Below, piece after piece: positions 1 through 24,950 of a DNA stretch of 64,000 bases; position 1 is the stretch's first letter; every line of letters begins with the position of its first letter. Source of the stretch: Channallabes apus (taxonomy: Eukaryota; Chordata; Actinopteri; Siluriformes; Clariidae). The stretch lies in the NCBI GenBank assembly GCA_030522415.1, contig CM060107.1, positions 23,038,071-23,102,070 on the forward strand, given 5' to 3'. A program made the position numbers and the translations under genes. Below the pieces are notes generated by a model. It saw only the letters and a program-made list of their open reading frames with translations, searched no databases and had not been told where the DNA came from.

Positions 1-403
1 ACAATGTGTTTGTGAGGATATAGAGAGATCCTCAGAATCTGTTAAAAAATATTGAAAGCACCTTTTATTTAGAAGAGACAAACTGAAGTCCAAACTCCTA
101 CTATTTAATGTACTGTAGTGTAATGGAATCAGGAGTTGTTTTATATGTGTATATATATATAGTGCAGTTTTACAGAGTAATATTGTGAGCTATCCGTATG
201 AATACAAATTTCTTTTATTGTGCCTTCATTCACATTTTCAGATCTTTAAGCTGACCTACTGTTAAAACAGGATAAACTGGCATCAAATAGTAATTTCCTA
301 ATGCATTTAGCACAAATTATCCTAATGAATGAACAACAGTGTTTACAAACAGATTTCTACATAAAGGTGTGTCTGTGTGTGTCTGTCTGTGTGTCCTGAG
401 CAG
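1..403 (+). other. fanci intron, left window edge
   Basis: No coding sequence was recognised. The stretch precedes the first visible fanci exon and ends in a GT-rich run and an acceptor CAG at 401-403, so it is most simply the 3' part of a fanci intron. The upstream exons, coding for roughly the first 215 residues by comparison with human FANCI, lie outside the window. Confidence 0.7.
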
Positions 404-3400
404 GGCTGTAAAAAGCTCCTGCTAGAAGGAATAATTAAGTACTTTCGAGAGCAGGACCTGTGCCAAAAAGAGGAGCAGAGTAAAGGAGAGTAAGTTTGAT
501 GTTTATATTATTTGTTTCTGTGTGTTTATTGATTCATCTTGTATCTGAATTTTTGTGATGCTGTTTTTCAGTTATGTGATGAAGTTTTCAGTTAAATTAC
601 TATTATACTGATCCTGAATGCTTTAATGATGCTGTGTTATCAGGAGTAAGGATGTTGAGGTGCAAACCATCCCGCAGGACCAGCTGAGACATGTGGAAGG
701 AACTGCTATCTTGCACATCGTATTTGCCATTCGACTTGACCACGAGCTTGGCAGGGAGTTCCTAAAAAGCCTCAAGGTAGTGGATTTTTCAAGTTTTGCT
801 CTCACAGTTAGAACATTCAGATTGTCTGTATAAGAAATGTGTTCTGATCGCATAATCATACCCACAGACCTAACCCGAGGTTCCACTCTCTTCTAGAACC
901 ATAACTGTCACATTTCCCTCTGTCTCAATTGTACTTGTTTCTGTAGGGATCCACGAGTCAGCCACTGTGTTCTTTCAGTATTGCGCTGCTGCTTTCTGTG
1001 GCTCGTATTCAGCGCTACGAAGAGCAAGTAGGATATATGGCAACTCCAGGAACCATTAACATTGTATTAATACATGGGGGTTTAATCTTAAAAGGGATTT
1101 TTTTTACTTTGCTCTCTGATTTATTGTTTAGATGTTTGAGTTCTTGAAAGGAACAATCATTAAGAATTTCAAGGATGAGCAAGCTCAGCAAGGTTCTAAG
1201 TTTCTGCAGGATCTGCTACCCGGCTGCTCCAGTATCTCTCAGATGATTATGGACACGGTCAGAAACAGGTCAGCATGAGCCAGAGCTCTTGTCTTGTTGG
1301 GACAACAGTGAAGAAATTTGTTATCTGTGTTGTATAGTGTGTTTTATTTTAAATTTTTAATTACAGGTTGTATTTTTCAGTTAAATCATTTAGTAGTTCT
1401 TGTGGCTTTTACCGTACCTGATTTATTTATTTATTGTATTAAAACTGAGTAGTGCTAAATCTGGATGCATAGAGATCTTTTCTTTGGATTTTTAGCAAAA
1501 GAACAAACCGATTTTGTCTATCTACAGTGCGTTTGGCTGGGATCATGTCACACAGAGCCTAGTGCAGTTAGGCTTCATACTTATGGACTTGTTTGGACCA
1601 AAGGCAGGACCTTTTGGGAAAACCACTGAAATTCCCACTGCCACAGCTAAAACACCTTCCCAGCTAGCATGCAAACTTGGTGGCCAAGTTCTTTTAGAGA
1701 GCTTCAAGGTAAAATGAGTTTTTTAGCTTTCCTAACAAGATTGGAATTGTGATTTTAAAATGTATTTTAAAAGCCATATTATTTCCACTTCAGATGCATG
1801 AACCAATCAGGGGAGAAATCCTGGAGCAAGTCTTGAATCGATTGGTTACTAAGACAGCTTCACCCGTTTCACATTTTATTGGTATTGAATTAAGCATCAT
1901 AGTCCTCATTCAAACTTGGACAAATACTAGCAATATACTGTACGTGCCGTGATTTTCTATTGTATAATAGTCAAAGTATTATCTATTTTTCTTTTCTGTT
2001 CCAGACCTGCTTTCCAACATTGTGACATCTGCTCCCATGATCCTCCTGGAGTCCTCCTCTAAAGTGATAGAGACCTTTGACCAGCTATCCTTCCTACCTC
2101 TTACCACAGTGCAGGGGCTACTCAAAGCAGTGCAGGTAAACTCTAGAGAGCTATTCGGTGTGCTACAGTAGCTATTAAATGTTACTTCGAAACTTATTTT
2201 TTACATGATCCATGATTTCTTCTGCTCAGCCACTGCTCAAGGTCAGCATGAGCTTAAAGGACGCCCTAATTTTGGTGCTGAGGAAGTCCATGTTCTCCAG
2301 GTATTAATCTGAGTTACACAAGCATCTTGCATGTTTCATGGTACAGTATTTCTGGCATTTGGAATCTGATTAGAGGATATTTGTACAGTATCTATACCTC
2401 CTGTATAAATTAATGTACGTTTTCATATTTAGTAGATTTTTATAATCCCATGTAGATAATTAACTGCAATATAACTAACCACTGTCTGATTCTTTTATTG
2501 TATAAGGATGCTTGGTACAATTGTCATTTATACCGTATGGCTAATACTTCAATCTTGCTCATTACTCTTCCTGCCCTCTCTGTAGCCAACTGGATGGAAG
2601 GAAGTCTGCCGTGGCTGGCTTCCTCCTGCTGCTGAAGAACTTTCGGGTCTTGGGTAGTCTGGCTTCCAGTCAGTGTAGCCAGGCATTGACTTCCAGCCAG
2701 GTAACCACCCTAACAATCATTCCGGTGCTTATGACCCACATTGTCGTTTGTTGATCTGATTGATTGATTGTGTATAGTGAGTGCTTCTCCAACAGTTTCA
2801 TTTTCAGGGAGTTTCATTATGAGCTTGGTAGATCGGTGTAAGTTGAATGGGGTGTATTGTGTTCCTCAGGTCCAGGCAGATGTCCACTCGCGCTATAACG
2901 CTGCTGCCAATGAAGCTTTCTGTCTGGAGATTCTGAGCAGCCTACGGCGCTGTCTCAGTCAGCAGGCAGATGTGCGTCTCATGCTGTACGAGGTCAGATA
3001 CCTTAGTGTTCGCTGCCACTCTTCTTGTTCTAACAAGCAAAAGTGATTTTTATTATTTTGCTTTATTGGTAGACAGACAGAAACAAAATAACAAATATAT
3101 TTTCATGTATGTATTTATGTATGCGTCTGTTCATTTTTAAGGGTTTCCATGATGTTCTCCGACGCAACTCACAGCTGGCAGGGTCCATCATGCAGACACT
3201 TCTGACACAGGTTAGGTGGCTCTACGTGTGTGCATTAGAATAAATCAGGGCCTGTTATTTTTGTGGTTAGTTGCAAGTGAAATATTGAAAATCCTTTTTG
3301 AAAAATACTTATTAAATTTGAAATTGGTAAACATGTTAAACATGTCTATGTATTCTCTAGCTCAAGCGATACTATGAGCCTGAGCAGGACCTCTTGCCTC

Positions 3401-6400
3401 CTGTGAAGTTGGAGTCATGCATAAGTGCACAGGGAGACCAGGTTTTCCTTCAGGAGCCTCTGGTAGTAAATTAAAACTAAGAATATGACCATTGCATCTT
3501 GTGAATCTTATTTTATTCATTGTCACCAAAAAACATTTAATATTTAATTTACTCAAAGTATGATGCACAGAGCAGATTCAGGATAACTGATTTTACATTT
3601 TAAATTAGCATTAAAACCCAATCGAATTATCTTTCAATTGTAAAATGCCAAATACCTTTTTTTTGCATTCAGGCTCATTTACTCTCCTGTACCATCCACT
3701 GCTTGCTCTGGCACCAGAGTCTGCGAGATCCCTCCGGAGGTGAGAGTGATGATGAAGAGGAAGATGAGGAAGGGTTCCAGGATGAGCTCAATACGGTTCT
3801 GGAGAGTGTAACGAGACGCATGATCAAGTGTGAACTGGAGGACTTTGAGCTGGTATGTAACGAAAAGAGTTGGAAAAGCACTTACCAATGAACAAAGTAT
3901 GATATATGAATAGATGCTGCTTTAGGAGGTTTATGTTGCTGTGGAACATGCAGACTATTCTACAGTAGCTGTGAGGCTTGCCTCAGTAGCTGACAAAAAA
4001 AGTCATCTGTCTCTCTTAGGATAAGTCTGCTGAGTTCTCCATGACATCCAGCGTTGGGGTGAAAAACAGTATCTATGCCGTGCTGGTGATGGGAGTATAT
4101 GAGGTTCTGATAGAATACAACTTCATCACAGGAAACTACAGGTAATCCGACCTGAACAAGTGTCATGAGGTTTTCTAGGCTTAGCCCTGTTAGTTTATTC
4201 TCCATGGTCAACAAAGCCTAAGTCATTCATGCACTTTTGGGAGTAAATTGGGGATGTGTGTGGTTGTTCTGTATGTGCGTGCGTGCACAGACTAGACCTG
4301 TCTTAGTTGTATCTAGATGTAACATTGTTTGGTGCACATGATGTTTAAAGGATTGTCTGTGTCTTGTGATGTGTGTTTGCATGTGTATTGAGCAGCCAAA
4401 GTCGTTTTCAGGATGTCCTGGAGCTTTTTAATCGTTATTACAAACTGTCTGAGATCCTAAGGGAGAAGTCAGGAAAGGGCCGAACACCCTCTAGTAAAAC
4501 TCCCCGCAGTCTGCTCTCTGTTGGATTTGTATCCTCCCTGCTGACTGCTCTTTTCCGGTACGTAACAGTGAGCATGTTTTTAAGTGTGTATTGATTTTAA
4601 TCCGACACTTTAAAAATGAGAAATGTTCTACAGCCAACAAGGATCATGTAGAAACCAAGTCACATTCTGCTTAAAATATCTTATCCCTTGATGTGGATTG
4701 TGGTAGCTTTCTCCTGAATAGACCAACACTGTTTGTGTTCTCCTGTGCAGAGACAGTACTCAGAGTCATAAAGAGAGCTTGTCAGTGCTGCGCTCCAGTG
4801 GAGAGTTTCTTCGCTACAGTGTGAGCGTAGCCCTGCAGAAGGTTCAGCAGCTGGAGGAGACGGGCCACACAGATGGACCTGATGGCCAGAACTCTGACAA
4901 GACTTTCCGCCATCTTTGTGAAATCACCAGGTCTCTACCTCTGCTAAACAAAAGCAGACTTTAATAATGGAATAAAGCTTTCTGACACCATGGCTAGCAT
5001 ATTTTTTGAGAAGATTGTGATTCTGCATATTGACTATTTGTTAATCACTATAACTTTTTTTTTTATTAGTAAGAAAGACGAAAGCAGTTTATTGTCTCAT
5101 CTCATCTCCTTTCTCAGTGTGCTGATGTGGCGATACACCAACATCCCATCATCTGTTGAGGATGCTGGGAAGAAGGAGAAGAGTAACAGTGTGTCTCTGC
5201 TGTGTCTGGAGGGGTTGCTGCGGATCTTTAGCACCGTGCTACAGCAATACCCAAACAAAGTGTCTAACTTTCTGTGTTCTCTTGGTAGGTTATACAATGA
5301 TGAAAAATTGGGTATTCAGACATAGACTTCCAGTGCATGTATCCACTTCTACAAATTAGTTTTGCTTTTTGAAAATCATCTGGGATTTTCACACATCAGG
5401 CTGATGTGTCAGCCAAGAGCAGGCTTTTGGGACAATCATAGGCACAGACTGTTTAATGGGCCAGAATTGAACCAAACAGCTGTAAACACCTAATTCTTTT
5501 GTCTCTCGTTCCCTCCAAAAAAAAAAAGTTTTTTTTGTTATATGTTTAAATAAGTCTTTTTATGCTTTTGAATACATTCCTGATGTTTGTAGGTACAAAG
5601 TTAAAAGACGTGCTACTTTAAAGTTGATGTATGTTCTGGAAGTACTGGCTGAATTCTGCCTGCCTATTCCATTGTGTAATTCAGATGGACAATACTGCCT
5701 GGCTGAGTTTCTAATAACATAATTAATAGGAGTGTATGTCTGCTCATTTCAGATGTTTGCAGACAGGAAGAGGAGGAGGATGCACCTGAAAATGCCAACT
5801 TGACAGAAAAGACTGCCTTTTACATTCGGCAATTTCAGGTAGAAAGCTTTCTTTCTGTTCGTGACATTAATGGTGTGTCTGTGTCTAAAAGTGAGAAACC
5901 AACCTGTAACATATAGTATGTGAACTCCATCAGTCAGTTATTCTAATTAGATAATAAAAAAAAAAGTTGAAGAAAAATGTAAAATGCCAAATTTAGCTGT
6001 GCCTGTGAACAGCGTGTCCTGTTCAGCCAGCTGAGTGGAGGAGAGGAGGACTTCATCAGCAGAGAGGCTCAGTTGCTGGTCAACATCCTCGGTGTCCTGT
6101 CCCGCCTGCTGGAGTCCAGCTCTCAACAGGTTCCCATTTATTCAAGTTGCTCCCACTTGAATATTATTTGAGTCTTAATTGAATAGAGGTCCTTTAGTTG
6201 ATATCCGGTGTGTGCATTTCTTTCACAGTTTAATCAGATGATTACCTGGACAGTAAAAATTTGCAAGGAAACAAGCTTTGGTAAGTCTTGATCATTTCTT
6301 TGTATGTGCATAATAATTGTGATGTAATATCTGTTCTTGTCTTTCACATGTCTGATGGCATGATGGGATAAATCGAATGTGCAATGTTGGTTAAAATAAA

Positions 6401-9400
6401 AGTAAAAATTCACATGACGGTTTGAAAGTTCTGCTTTTTTTTCCTCTCTTCCTCTCACACAGAGGACATATCTTTCAGTAAGGGTCTACTGTCTCTGCTC
6501 TTCAGTCTGTATGTCCTCTATAAAAGTCCTGTGTCTCTGCTATGGGAGCTCTGTCAGGACATTCACAGTCAGCTAGGGGACATAGACCAGGTTGGTGTTG
6601 CTCTGCCTGTTACTAACACACACACACACATCTTATGATACCAAACAAATCTGTTCTATAAAGGGGAACTTCTGCATTTTTTAAAAAAGTAACCAGTATC
6701 TACAGCATGATTGTCATAGATGAAAACAGTTTCCCGTAAACATTTATAACATGCTCAAACAACTTCCCATTGGCTTTGATTATAACTTGTGCATGGGCAT
6801 CAAGTGTACATTTGTGGGAGGAAACTCTCGGTTTATGCTACATTGTACTGACTATTGATTATGAGGTCTTGTGCAGGATGTGGAGGTGGAGAAGCAGTCT
6901 CACTTTGGCATCGTAAGCATGAAGACGGCAGCGTCCACGACAGTGAGTTTCCTAAGGCTATTTCCCCCCCAAAAAAAGGATTCCCAGTGATCTGTTTTTT
7001 CATCCACCTGCTACAATTCAATACACATTAATCTGATTTATGAAATCACTCCCTGTCTAGCTTTCAGTGTTGTCCCAGGTGGGGAGGGTATTGGATGAGG
7101 TGGACTGGTTAATTGCCAAGAAAAAAGGCCAGTTGACATCTGATAGAACAACCACAGGTATGGCATTATGTTTATAGTATTAGTATAATCGTTAGAGCAT
7201 TTTATTGGTAGTAGTTAATTATACTATTTAGTATAACCTATTTTATGGGTAGTATTCATTGGCCTGGGTTAGCATTGAGCCTCAGACTTTCAGGGTTGAT
7301 GGTTTAAGTCCTGCCTTTGGATCATGTGTTTTTGAAGTGTACACAGGCTACTTTTTTCTCTTACTAGTGATCGTGATAATGCTAATAATGGTAATTAAAT
7401 GATTAAGTGACGTTTATTATCTTTGTAATAAAAACAGGCGATATTAAGCTGAATTAAATATGTGGAAATATCTAGTACATAATATTCAGTTGGATTGGCA
7501 CCCTGTCCAGGGTGTACCCTGCCTAGTGCCCGAAGTCTCCTGGGATAGGCTCCAGGTCCCCCGCGACCCTGAACACAGGATTAAGCGGTATAGAAGATGA
7601 ATGAATGAATAATATTCAGTTTTAGTAGTTATTATTCAGCCAGGTTTTATCAACATGTTTTCAACACTACATTCAGATTTTTTTTGTGATCTGGCAACCC
7701 ATATTTGTGTCAAACGCAATGCACGTGGCAGAGTTTGAGCCTGCAAAAATGCAACTGATTAGGGTCGTACTATCTAGTTTGTACAAGTGACAAGTAGCGC
7801 ATCTTGCAGTAAAAAATTTTTTGCTATTAAACCGCAGTGACCCCCAGCACGGCGAGGAGTAAAATCTGTACAGAACACATACCAACTACTGTCCGTTATA
7901 CCACTCCTATTTAACGTAACTAAAATATATTTTACAATTGGTGTCAAGCTTGGTAATGCCTTTTAATAAATTAACATAAGTAGCATTGGACTGAGCTGCG
8001 TGTATGTGTGTATGACAGGGGGCTCCTCACAGACATTAGTCCAGCAGGATTCAGTGGAAAAAGCCATGACTCTGCAGTTGGGCACACTGCTGACCGCTCT
8101 GAATGAGCTTGTGCAAACAGCTCTGCCTCCTGGTGCCTGCACAGATGCCCTTCTTCGAGAGCTCAGCCGAACCTACGCCATTCTTACCACCCTCATCAAA
8201 TACGTGAGAGCCACACCTCCTCACCTTCCATAATATTTATGAAATAAAGTTATTGAAACTAGCAAATTCAGAAAATAGTAGCTTTTAGTAAAACATTGGA
8301 TTTTAAAATATTCAGAAGTGATTGTCTGGTAGACTTTCATCGAAAGGAGCGAAATAGTAACATCTCCTTTGATGTGAAGCTGCCACACTGTTTTTTACCA
8401 TGTCAAAAAAAAAAAAAAAAGTGATGAACAGTTAATGGCGTAACACCTCTTCTGGACAATCTCTAAGTCATCAATATACTATAAGCATGGTGCAGACGGG
8501 GAAACACTGGATGGCACAAAGAGCTCTTCAGGCTTGTGCTATGACCATGGTAGTCGATCTGATCGGACATGGTGTTCATGAGAGGAAATTTGTGACGGCA
8601 CAATAGACACATTGAGAACCTTACAGGGTCGTGGCTAGGATGTGAATTAGATTTATTTTTTTAAAAGCACTTTTCCCCATTTTGACCCGTTTCCGCTGCA
8701 TTCATTTCCAGTTTATTGGGAACTTCTTGGTCTTTGTCACAGTGTGACGCAGACTTAACAATAACGATTTACAGATCAGTTGCAGGGAAGGAACCGATAT
8801 TTCATGTGTATTAAAACAAAGGGACTGCTTCAGAATCTGCACACAAGTTTTATATTAATCCTAAAATGTACAAATGGTCAGTTTAAGTATCTTATTTCTC
8901 AGTTTGATATTTGGTGCTGGAAACAGGAACTGGAATTCCGCATATACAATAAAACAAACAAACGTGACGCATTTCCGTTATTCTGTTGCAGTATATCCAG
9001 TTGTGTGTGGCTTATCCTGGTCAACTGCCTGCTCGTCTGGAGAAACTGGTGAGAATGCTGATTTAAATAGCTATCTAACTTGAGTTATAATTTATCACAA
9101 AGCATGAGTGAAGGTTGCCGTGTGCAAGTGTGTTATTGGGTTTGTGTGTATCCATAAAGGTGAAGCTCTCAGGCTCTCATCTCACTCCTCAGTGCTACTC
9201 CTTTATCACATATGTACAGGTATGTACGGTTCCCTTAATTTATTTTTTTCCCATCTGCTTATCATGCTAGCTTTTCTCATCTATTTTCATTTTTGATGGT
9301 AATTTAATTAGAGTGGTGAGATGAATGGAGGGGTGAATGAGAAGAAGAAAAAAAGAAAAGAAGAGGAAGCAGTTGCAGCTGCCTCTGTAAGGTTTTGACT

Positions 9401-10352
9401 TGAAATTTGACTCTGAATTTCTCTTTTTCCTGGACTTTACCTAACACCCTCTATTAAACCGTATTGCTTTAGGCTAAAGTTCTTCGTGATACAAAACCTA
9501 TACCCACTCTGATCTTCAATATTGAACAATATGAGAAGTTTCTAATTGTTCTCTCTAAGAAGTCAAAGGTAAACTGACAAATATTTCTCAGCTCATATTT
9601 TTACTAAATAAGTAATTAAAGCAGAATGTGGTTTTTGTAAGTAGCCCATATCAATTTAGACTTTAATAACTGTTTAATAACTCAGTACTTTTTAATGTCC
9701 TTCAGGTAAATCTGATGCAATATATGAAGCTAAGCACGTCTCGAGACTTTCGGATCAATACTGCCACACTAGAGGCTGCGCTACAAGAGCAGCAGCATGA
9801 AAGCCAGCAGGTTTGTTTGCTTATGCCCTTCTACAATTACATTTAAGCTTATTGTTGAAAGCAAGGTCCGGTGATTAAGTTGGCATTACAAAATAAGTTA
9901 TCTCACTAAACATCATGGATGGTTCCACATTTTTGCTTACCATGTAGAGGTAATGCCTATAAAATACATGCATACCAGAGCAACCTTGATCTCAATCTTA
10001 AAACAACAAAAAACACTGCTTCAGATGCATCCAGCTGTTTCTGAACATGTGTGTACACATCACCAGTGTATTAAGTTGAGTTCTGCAGAATGTATTTGGT
10101 ATCAACAAATAACATTTAATGAATTAAAAATAAAAAAATAAAAAACCTTGTAAAGGGCACCAACACTCTCCTTGTAAATACAAAGAATTATTAAATAACT
10201 CATATAAAAACATGTTTCTCAAAGTTAACACATTGGGAAAGGACCACTTATTTACTTTTCTTAATACTCTTCTTGACTTTTTTTTTTTTTAGAATGACAC
10301 TCAAGTTTCTGAGGAGAATGAGGCTCCCAAAAAGAAAAGAAGAAAGCAGTGA
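404..10352 (+). CDS. fanci: Fanconi anaemia complementation group I protein, 3' part of gene (30 exons)
   Basis: FANCI pairs with FANCD2 in the clamp that marks DNA interstrand crosslinks and is monoubiquitinated by the FANCL/UBE2T machinery. Exons: 404-489, 644-776, 947-1027, 1132-1268, 1528-1708, 1794-1881, 2005-2135, 2230-2300, 2586-2700, 2870-2992, 3142-3210, 3361-3462, 3673-3852, 4020-4141, 4396-4557, 4751-4930, 5118-5284, 5753-5838, 6013-6129, 6229-6280, 6463-6590, 6877-6942, 7061-7157, 8019-8203, 8992-9048, 9160-9219, 9312-9386, 9473-9568, 9706-9810, 10293-10352. They sum to 3312 nt (1103 aa plus TGA), all phases match, and no stop interrupts the frame. The protein aligns from memory with human FANCI from about residue 215 to its end. 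The ubiquitin-acceptor lysine (human K523) lies in [10 protein letters not shown], codon 2602-2604, followed by three SQ sites in exons 9-10, the ATR-type cluster. An acidic tract lies in exon 13 and a basic tail PKKKRRKQ (likely nuclear signal) ends the protein. The human EDGE motif before that tail is absent. The start is beyond the window. Confidence 0.97.
2586..2700 (+). other. fanci: fanci exon with ubiquitination lysine and SQ cluster
   Basis: This exon is singled out because it holds the regulatory core of FANCI. Lys codon 2602-2604 in the DGRKSAVAG context corresponds to human K523, the monoubiquitination site. The downstream SSQCSQ and the final SSQ, completed by the next exon at 2870, keep the S/TQ phosphorylation sites. 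Residue correspondence is by recalled human sequence; the motif itself is read directly. Confidence 0.85.
7481..7621 (+). mobile_element. 5'-truncated tRNA-type SINE with 11-bp target-site duplication
   Basis: A 119-bp SINE tail (7492-7610) in a fanci intron. It matches the 3' part of the full copy at 59755-60133 and ends in a GAAT tetranucleotide tail. It is flanked by exact direct repeats AATATTCAGTT at 7481-7491 and 7611-7621. The tRNA-like head is missing, so this copy has no Pol III promoter. Target-primed reverse transcription with 5' truncation explains the structure. Confidence 0.85.
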
Positions 10353-10440
10353 AAGAAAAATCACAGGACTTTGGATTCTCATCACTGAGCTGTAGACTTT
10401 TACAGTGTTTTCTCCTTTTAAAAAAAAACTGGAGACAGGA
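10353..10440. other. tail-to-tail junction of fanci and polg
   Basis: Only 88 bp separate the fanci TGA (10350-10352) from the polg TAG (10441-10443 on the - strand). No unambiguous AATAAA was found here for either strand, so the two 3' UTRs must overlap each other and probably run into the partner's last exon or intron. Confidence 0.8.
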
Positions 10441-22596
<12,156 letters not shown>

Positions 22597-23327
22597 CTCG
22601 TCTCAGTACGATTCAGGATTTTTCATATTCTGCATAAGTGGGAAAAATGCAGCATGTGTTTAAATATCATAAAAGTAAATCCAGTCAGTGTACTGCTTTG
22701 GAATGTTACTAAAACCTATCAAGGATACAACCTTATTTGTAAAGCAGCAACCCAAGGGGAACAGTTACCAAAAGGAAACAATATGTGAACATCAAGTGGA
22801 TCACACTGACTAGAACCATTATCAGAACATGCTTCTCAACAACACACTGCAAACATCAGCATGCAGCGAGTTTACGTTTGTTCACACACATCCATTTATC
22901 CCCAAATTACTACATTAGTCAATATATAAAGACATATGTATCAAAACATCCAAGCGTTTCTCACCACATTGTTTGTAACCATGTTAGACACTGATCGTGG
23001 TTAACGTTAACCCGAGTCTCATGAACATCACACAACACCGAACGAGAAGCCATTTTTGCCTGACGCTAAACATGCATTACTTTTTTACACAGCGACACCA
23101 CATGGCAAGAGTGGTAGATATACTAAAACATTTAGCTGGAGAATAATAATTACATTTATTGATGTGCTGTTGGTGTTATTACAAGACCAACCTTTACACT
23201 GTAAGAGCCTGACAAAATAAAATTTTATACTTTTGCGACGTTAAAAAGCATTTAGCAACGAAACAAACTTCCGGCGTGCCTCTACATTGGTAATGGTTAA
23301 AAGGAGAATTTTCAGGTGGTATTTTCA
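22597..23327 (-). promoter_or_regulatory. polg 5' UTR and polg/tRNA-Arg divergent promoter region
   Basis: 731 bp between the polg start codon and the tRNA. Upstream of the ATG the - strand reads ACTGAG then ACGAG-ATG, a possible acceptor for a non-coding first exon as in human POLG. An ETS/NRF-2 (GABP) core ACTTCCGG lies at 23267-23274, 54 bp before the tRNA, the kind of site known to drive nuclear genes for mitochondrial proteins. There is no CpG island. The transcription start is not determined. Confidence 0.5.
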
Positions 23328-23400
23328 GGCCTCGTGGCCTAATGGATAAGGCGTCTGACTTCGGATCAGAAGATTGCAGGTTCGAGTCCTGCCGGGGTCG
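23328..23400 (+). tRNA. tRNA-Arg-TCG: tRNA-Arg, anticodon TCG (reads CGA)
   Basis: 73-nt cloverleaf without intron. The acceptor arm GGCCTCG pairs with CGGGGTC plus discriminator G, allowing two G-U pairs. The anticodon stem is TCTGA/TCAGA with loop CTTCGGA and anticodon TCG at 23361-23363. The T arm carries GGTTCGAGTCC (B box) and the D arm TGGCCTAATGG (A box). A T6 terminator follows at 23405-23410. No CCA is encoded, as usual for a eukaryotic nuclear gene. Confidence 0.97.
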
Positions 23401-23404
23401 AATG

Positions 23405-23410
23405 TTTTTT
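23405..23410 (+). terminator. Pol III terminator of tRNA-Arg
   Basis: Run of six T residues four bases past the mature tRNA end. Confidence 0.85.
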
Positions 23411-24950
23411 CCCCCCTTCGAATATTTTCATTATCTTCCATTAAACATTTATAAAGTTAAACATACAGAGTACGACTTAAATAGTTAAATATGCACAAAT
23501 TGCACATAACTACCGATAGAGCTTTAAGTATTTTTTGAGAAAATTAAAACGCTTCTTTTGTGTAGACTTAATTGCGATAATAATACACCATGTCTGGGAG
23601 CGTTCCATTTCTTCACTTCTCTACTACTTAGTAATGTTACTATTCTTTTTATTATTCTTATTATTCATTATTCAGAATTTATATAAAAAATATATTTTAG
23701 GTCCTTACATATTTATTTTTTGTTTTTATAATTATCATCGCTGTGCATTCGTCTGTTTGCATTATTAGTCCTTGTTTTAGATAAGAAGATCTGCCGTAAT
23801 GTAAATGTAAATGACAATAAACGTAGAGATTTTTTTTCTTCTTTTGCCCTTTTAGTTTAAATCGAAGAGTGCAGTACTCAGATGCCACCGCCAGAGGTCA
23901 GGGTGGTCGCACACTTGAACAAAGCTAATGTGTAGGTGTAGGCTTATGGTTAAATATGATCGTTTTTTTATTATATATTACAGGTTATAAGTCACCGTTT
24001 ATATTTATTTTTGATGAACCAAATAGAATACGAATCTTAACAGAATTTACTCACAGCTCTAATCAACACACCAAAATTGAAGTGTCTGTTTTGTTCATAT
24101 ATCTTCATGTATCATATATTTAGAGATTATACACCAGACTATACAGTTATGGAATTATTTCTGAGGTCTTTCAAGAAAAGAATTGAATTAAACCTTAACG
24201 ATAAAATTAGCAGAAAACATTCTTTACTCTAAACAAAACTTTTGGTTCCATAAAGGACATTTAAAAATTTTATTGAAAAATATATGTATTGAAAGAAGAA
24301 TTATTCATTTCCCAATTAAATTATTAATAAAAAAAAAAAAGTTCAAGGGCCACCAATTAAAAATTCTTAAAGGAACCAAAATTACTTCTTTGTCCTCCTT
24401 AAGGGCCTTAATAAAATGATTGTCTTCAGACATACAGATTTTCACACCGATTTGGTGGAAATTGAAGCCCCCTTTGACCTATGTTAGGATATCACTATGT
24501 ACCCAATGACTGATTGTAATAGTATCTGGAAAAAAAATACACCATTTATATTGTTTAGAATTTTCACTTATACAGTTGTATTAAATGTTACTTTTTTGTT
24601 GTAGGTGGGTGATAGTAATATACCCTACAGTTTAATGTGGCTTTTAGTACATAATGGACCATAGGGAAAAGCTATAGGCATACACTACAGCGACATTTCT
24701 AGGTAAAAGATATAAATTGCTACCTAAAGCTATAAAAGGTGTGCTCTTGCTGGTTCCACCCCCACACCAAGGAAGATACAGCTTCTCCTTTGTTGCATCC
24801 TCTATGATTATATGCATGGTGTAATTTTTTTATTTCACAATATTTCTCTCTATATATTTTTTTATTAGATTCACTGAATAGAGACACTGTTACCAAATTT
24901 TCCCTCAGCTGTATATAACAGAAGGAAAGTACATAGACTCTGCTGCAGCT
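23411..24950. other. AT-rich intergenic DNA, nothing recognised
   Basis: Low-complexity AT-rich sequence with A and T runs. No exon, RNA gene or repeat family was recognised on either strand. Confidence 0.5.

Noticed and set aside
3703..3891. Open frames on both strands around the acidic fanci exon
   Set aside because: Shadows of the exon 3673-3852; only the + strand frame fits FANCI.
8413..8470. Possible C/D box snoRNA in a fanci intron (GTGATGA after an A run)
   Set aside because: A C-box-like word is present but no D box CTGA or terminal stem follows at the right distance.
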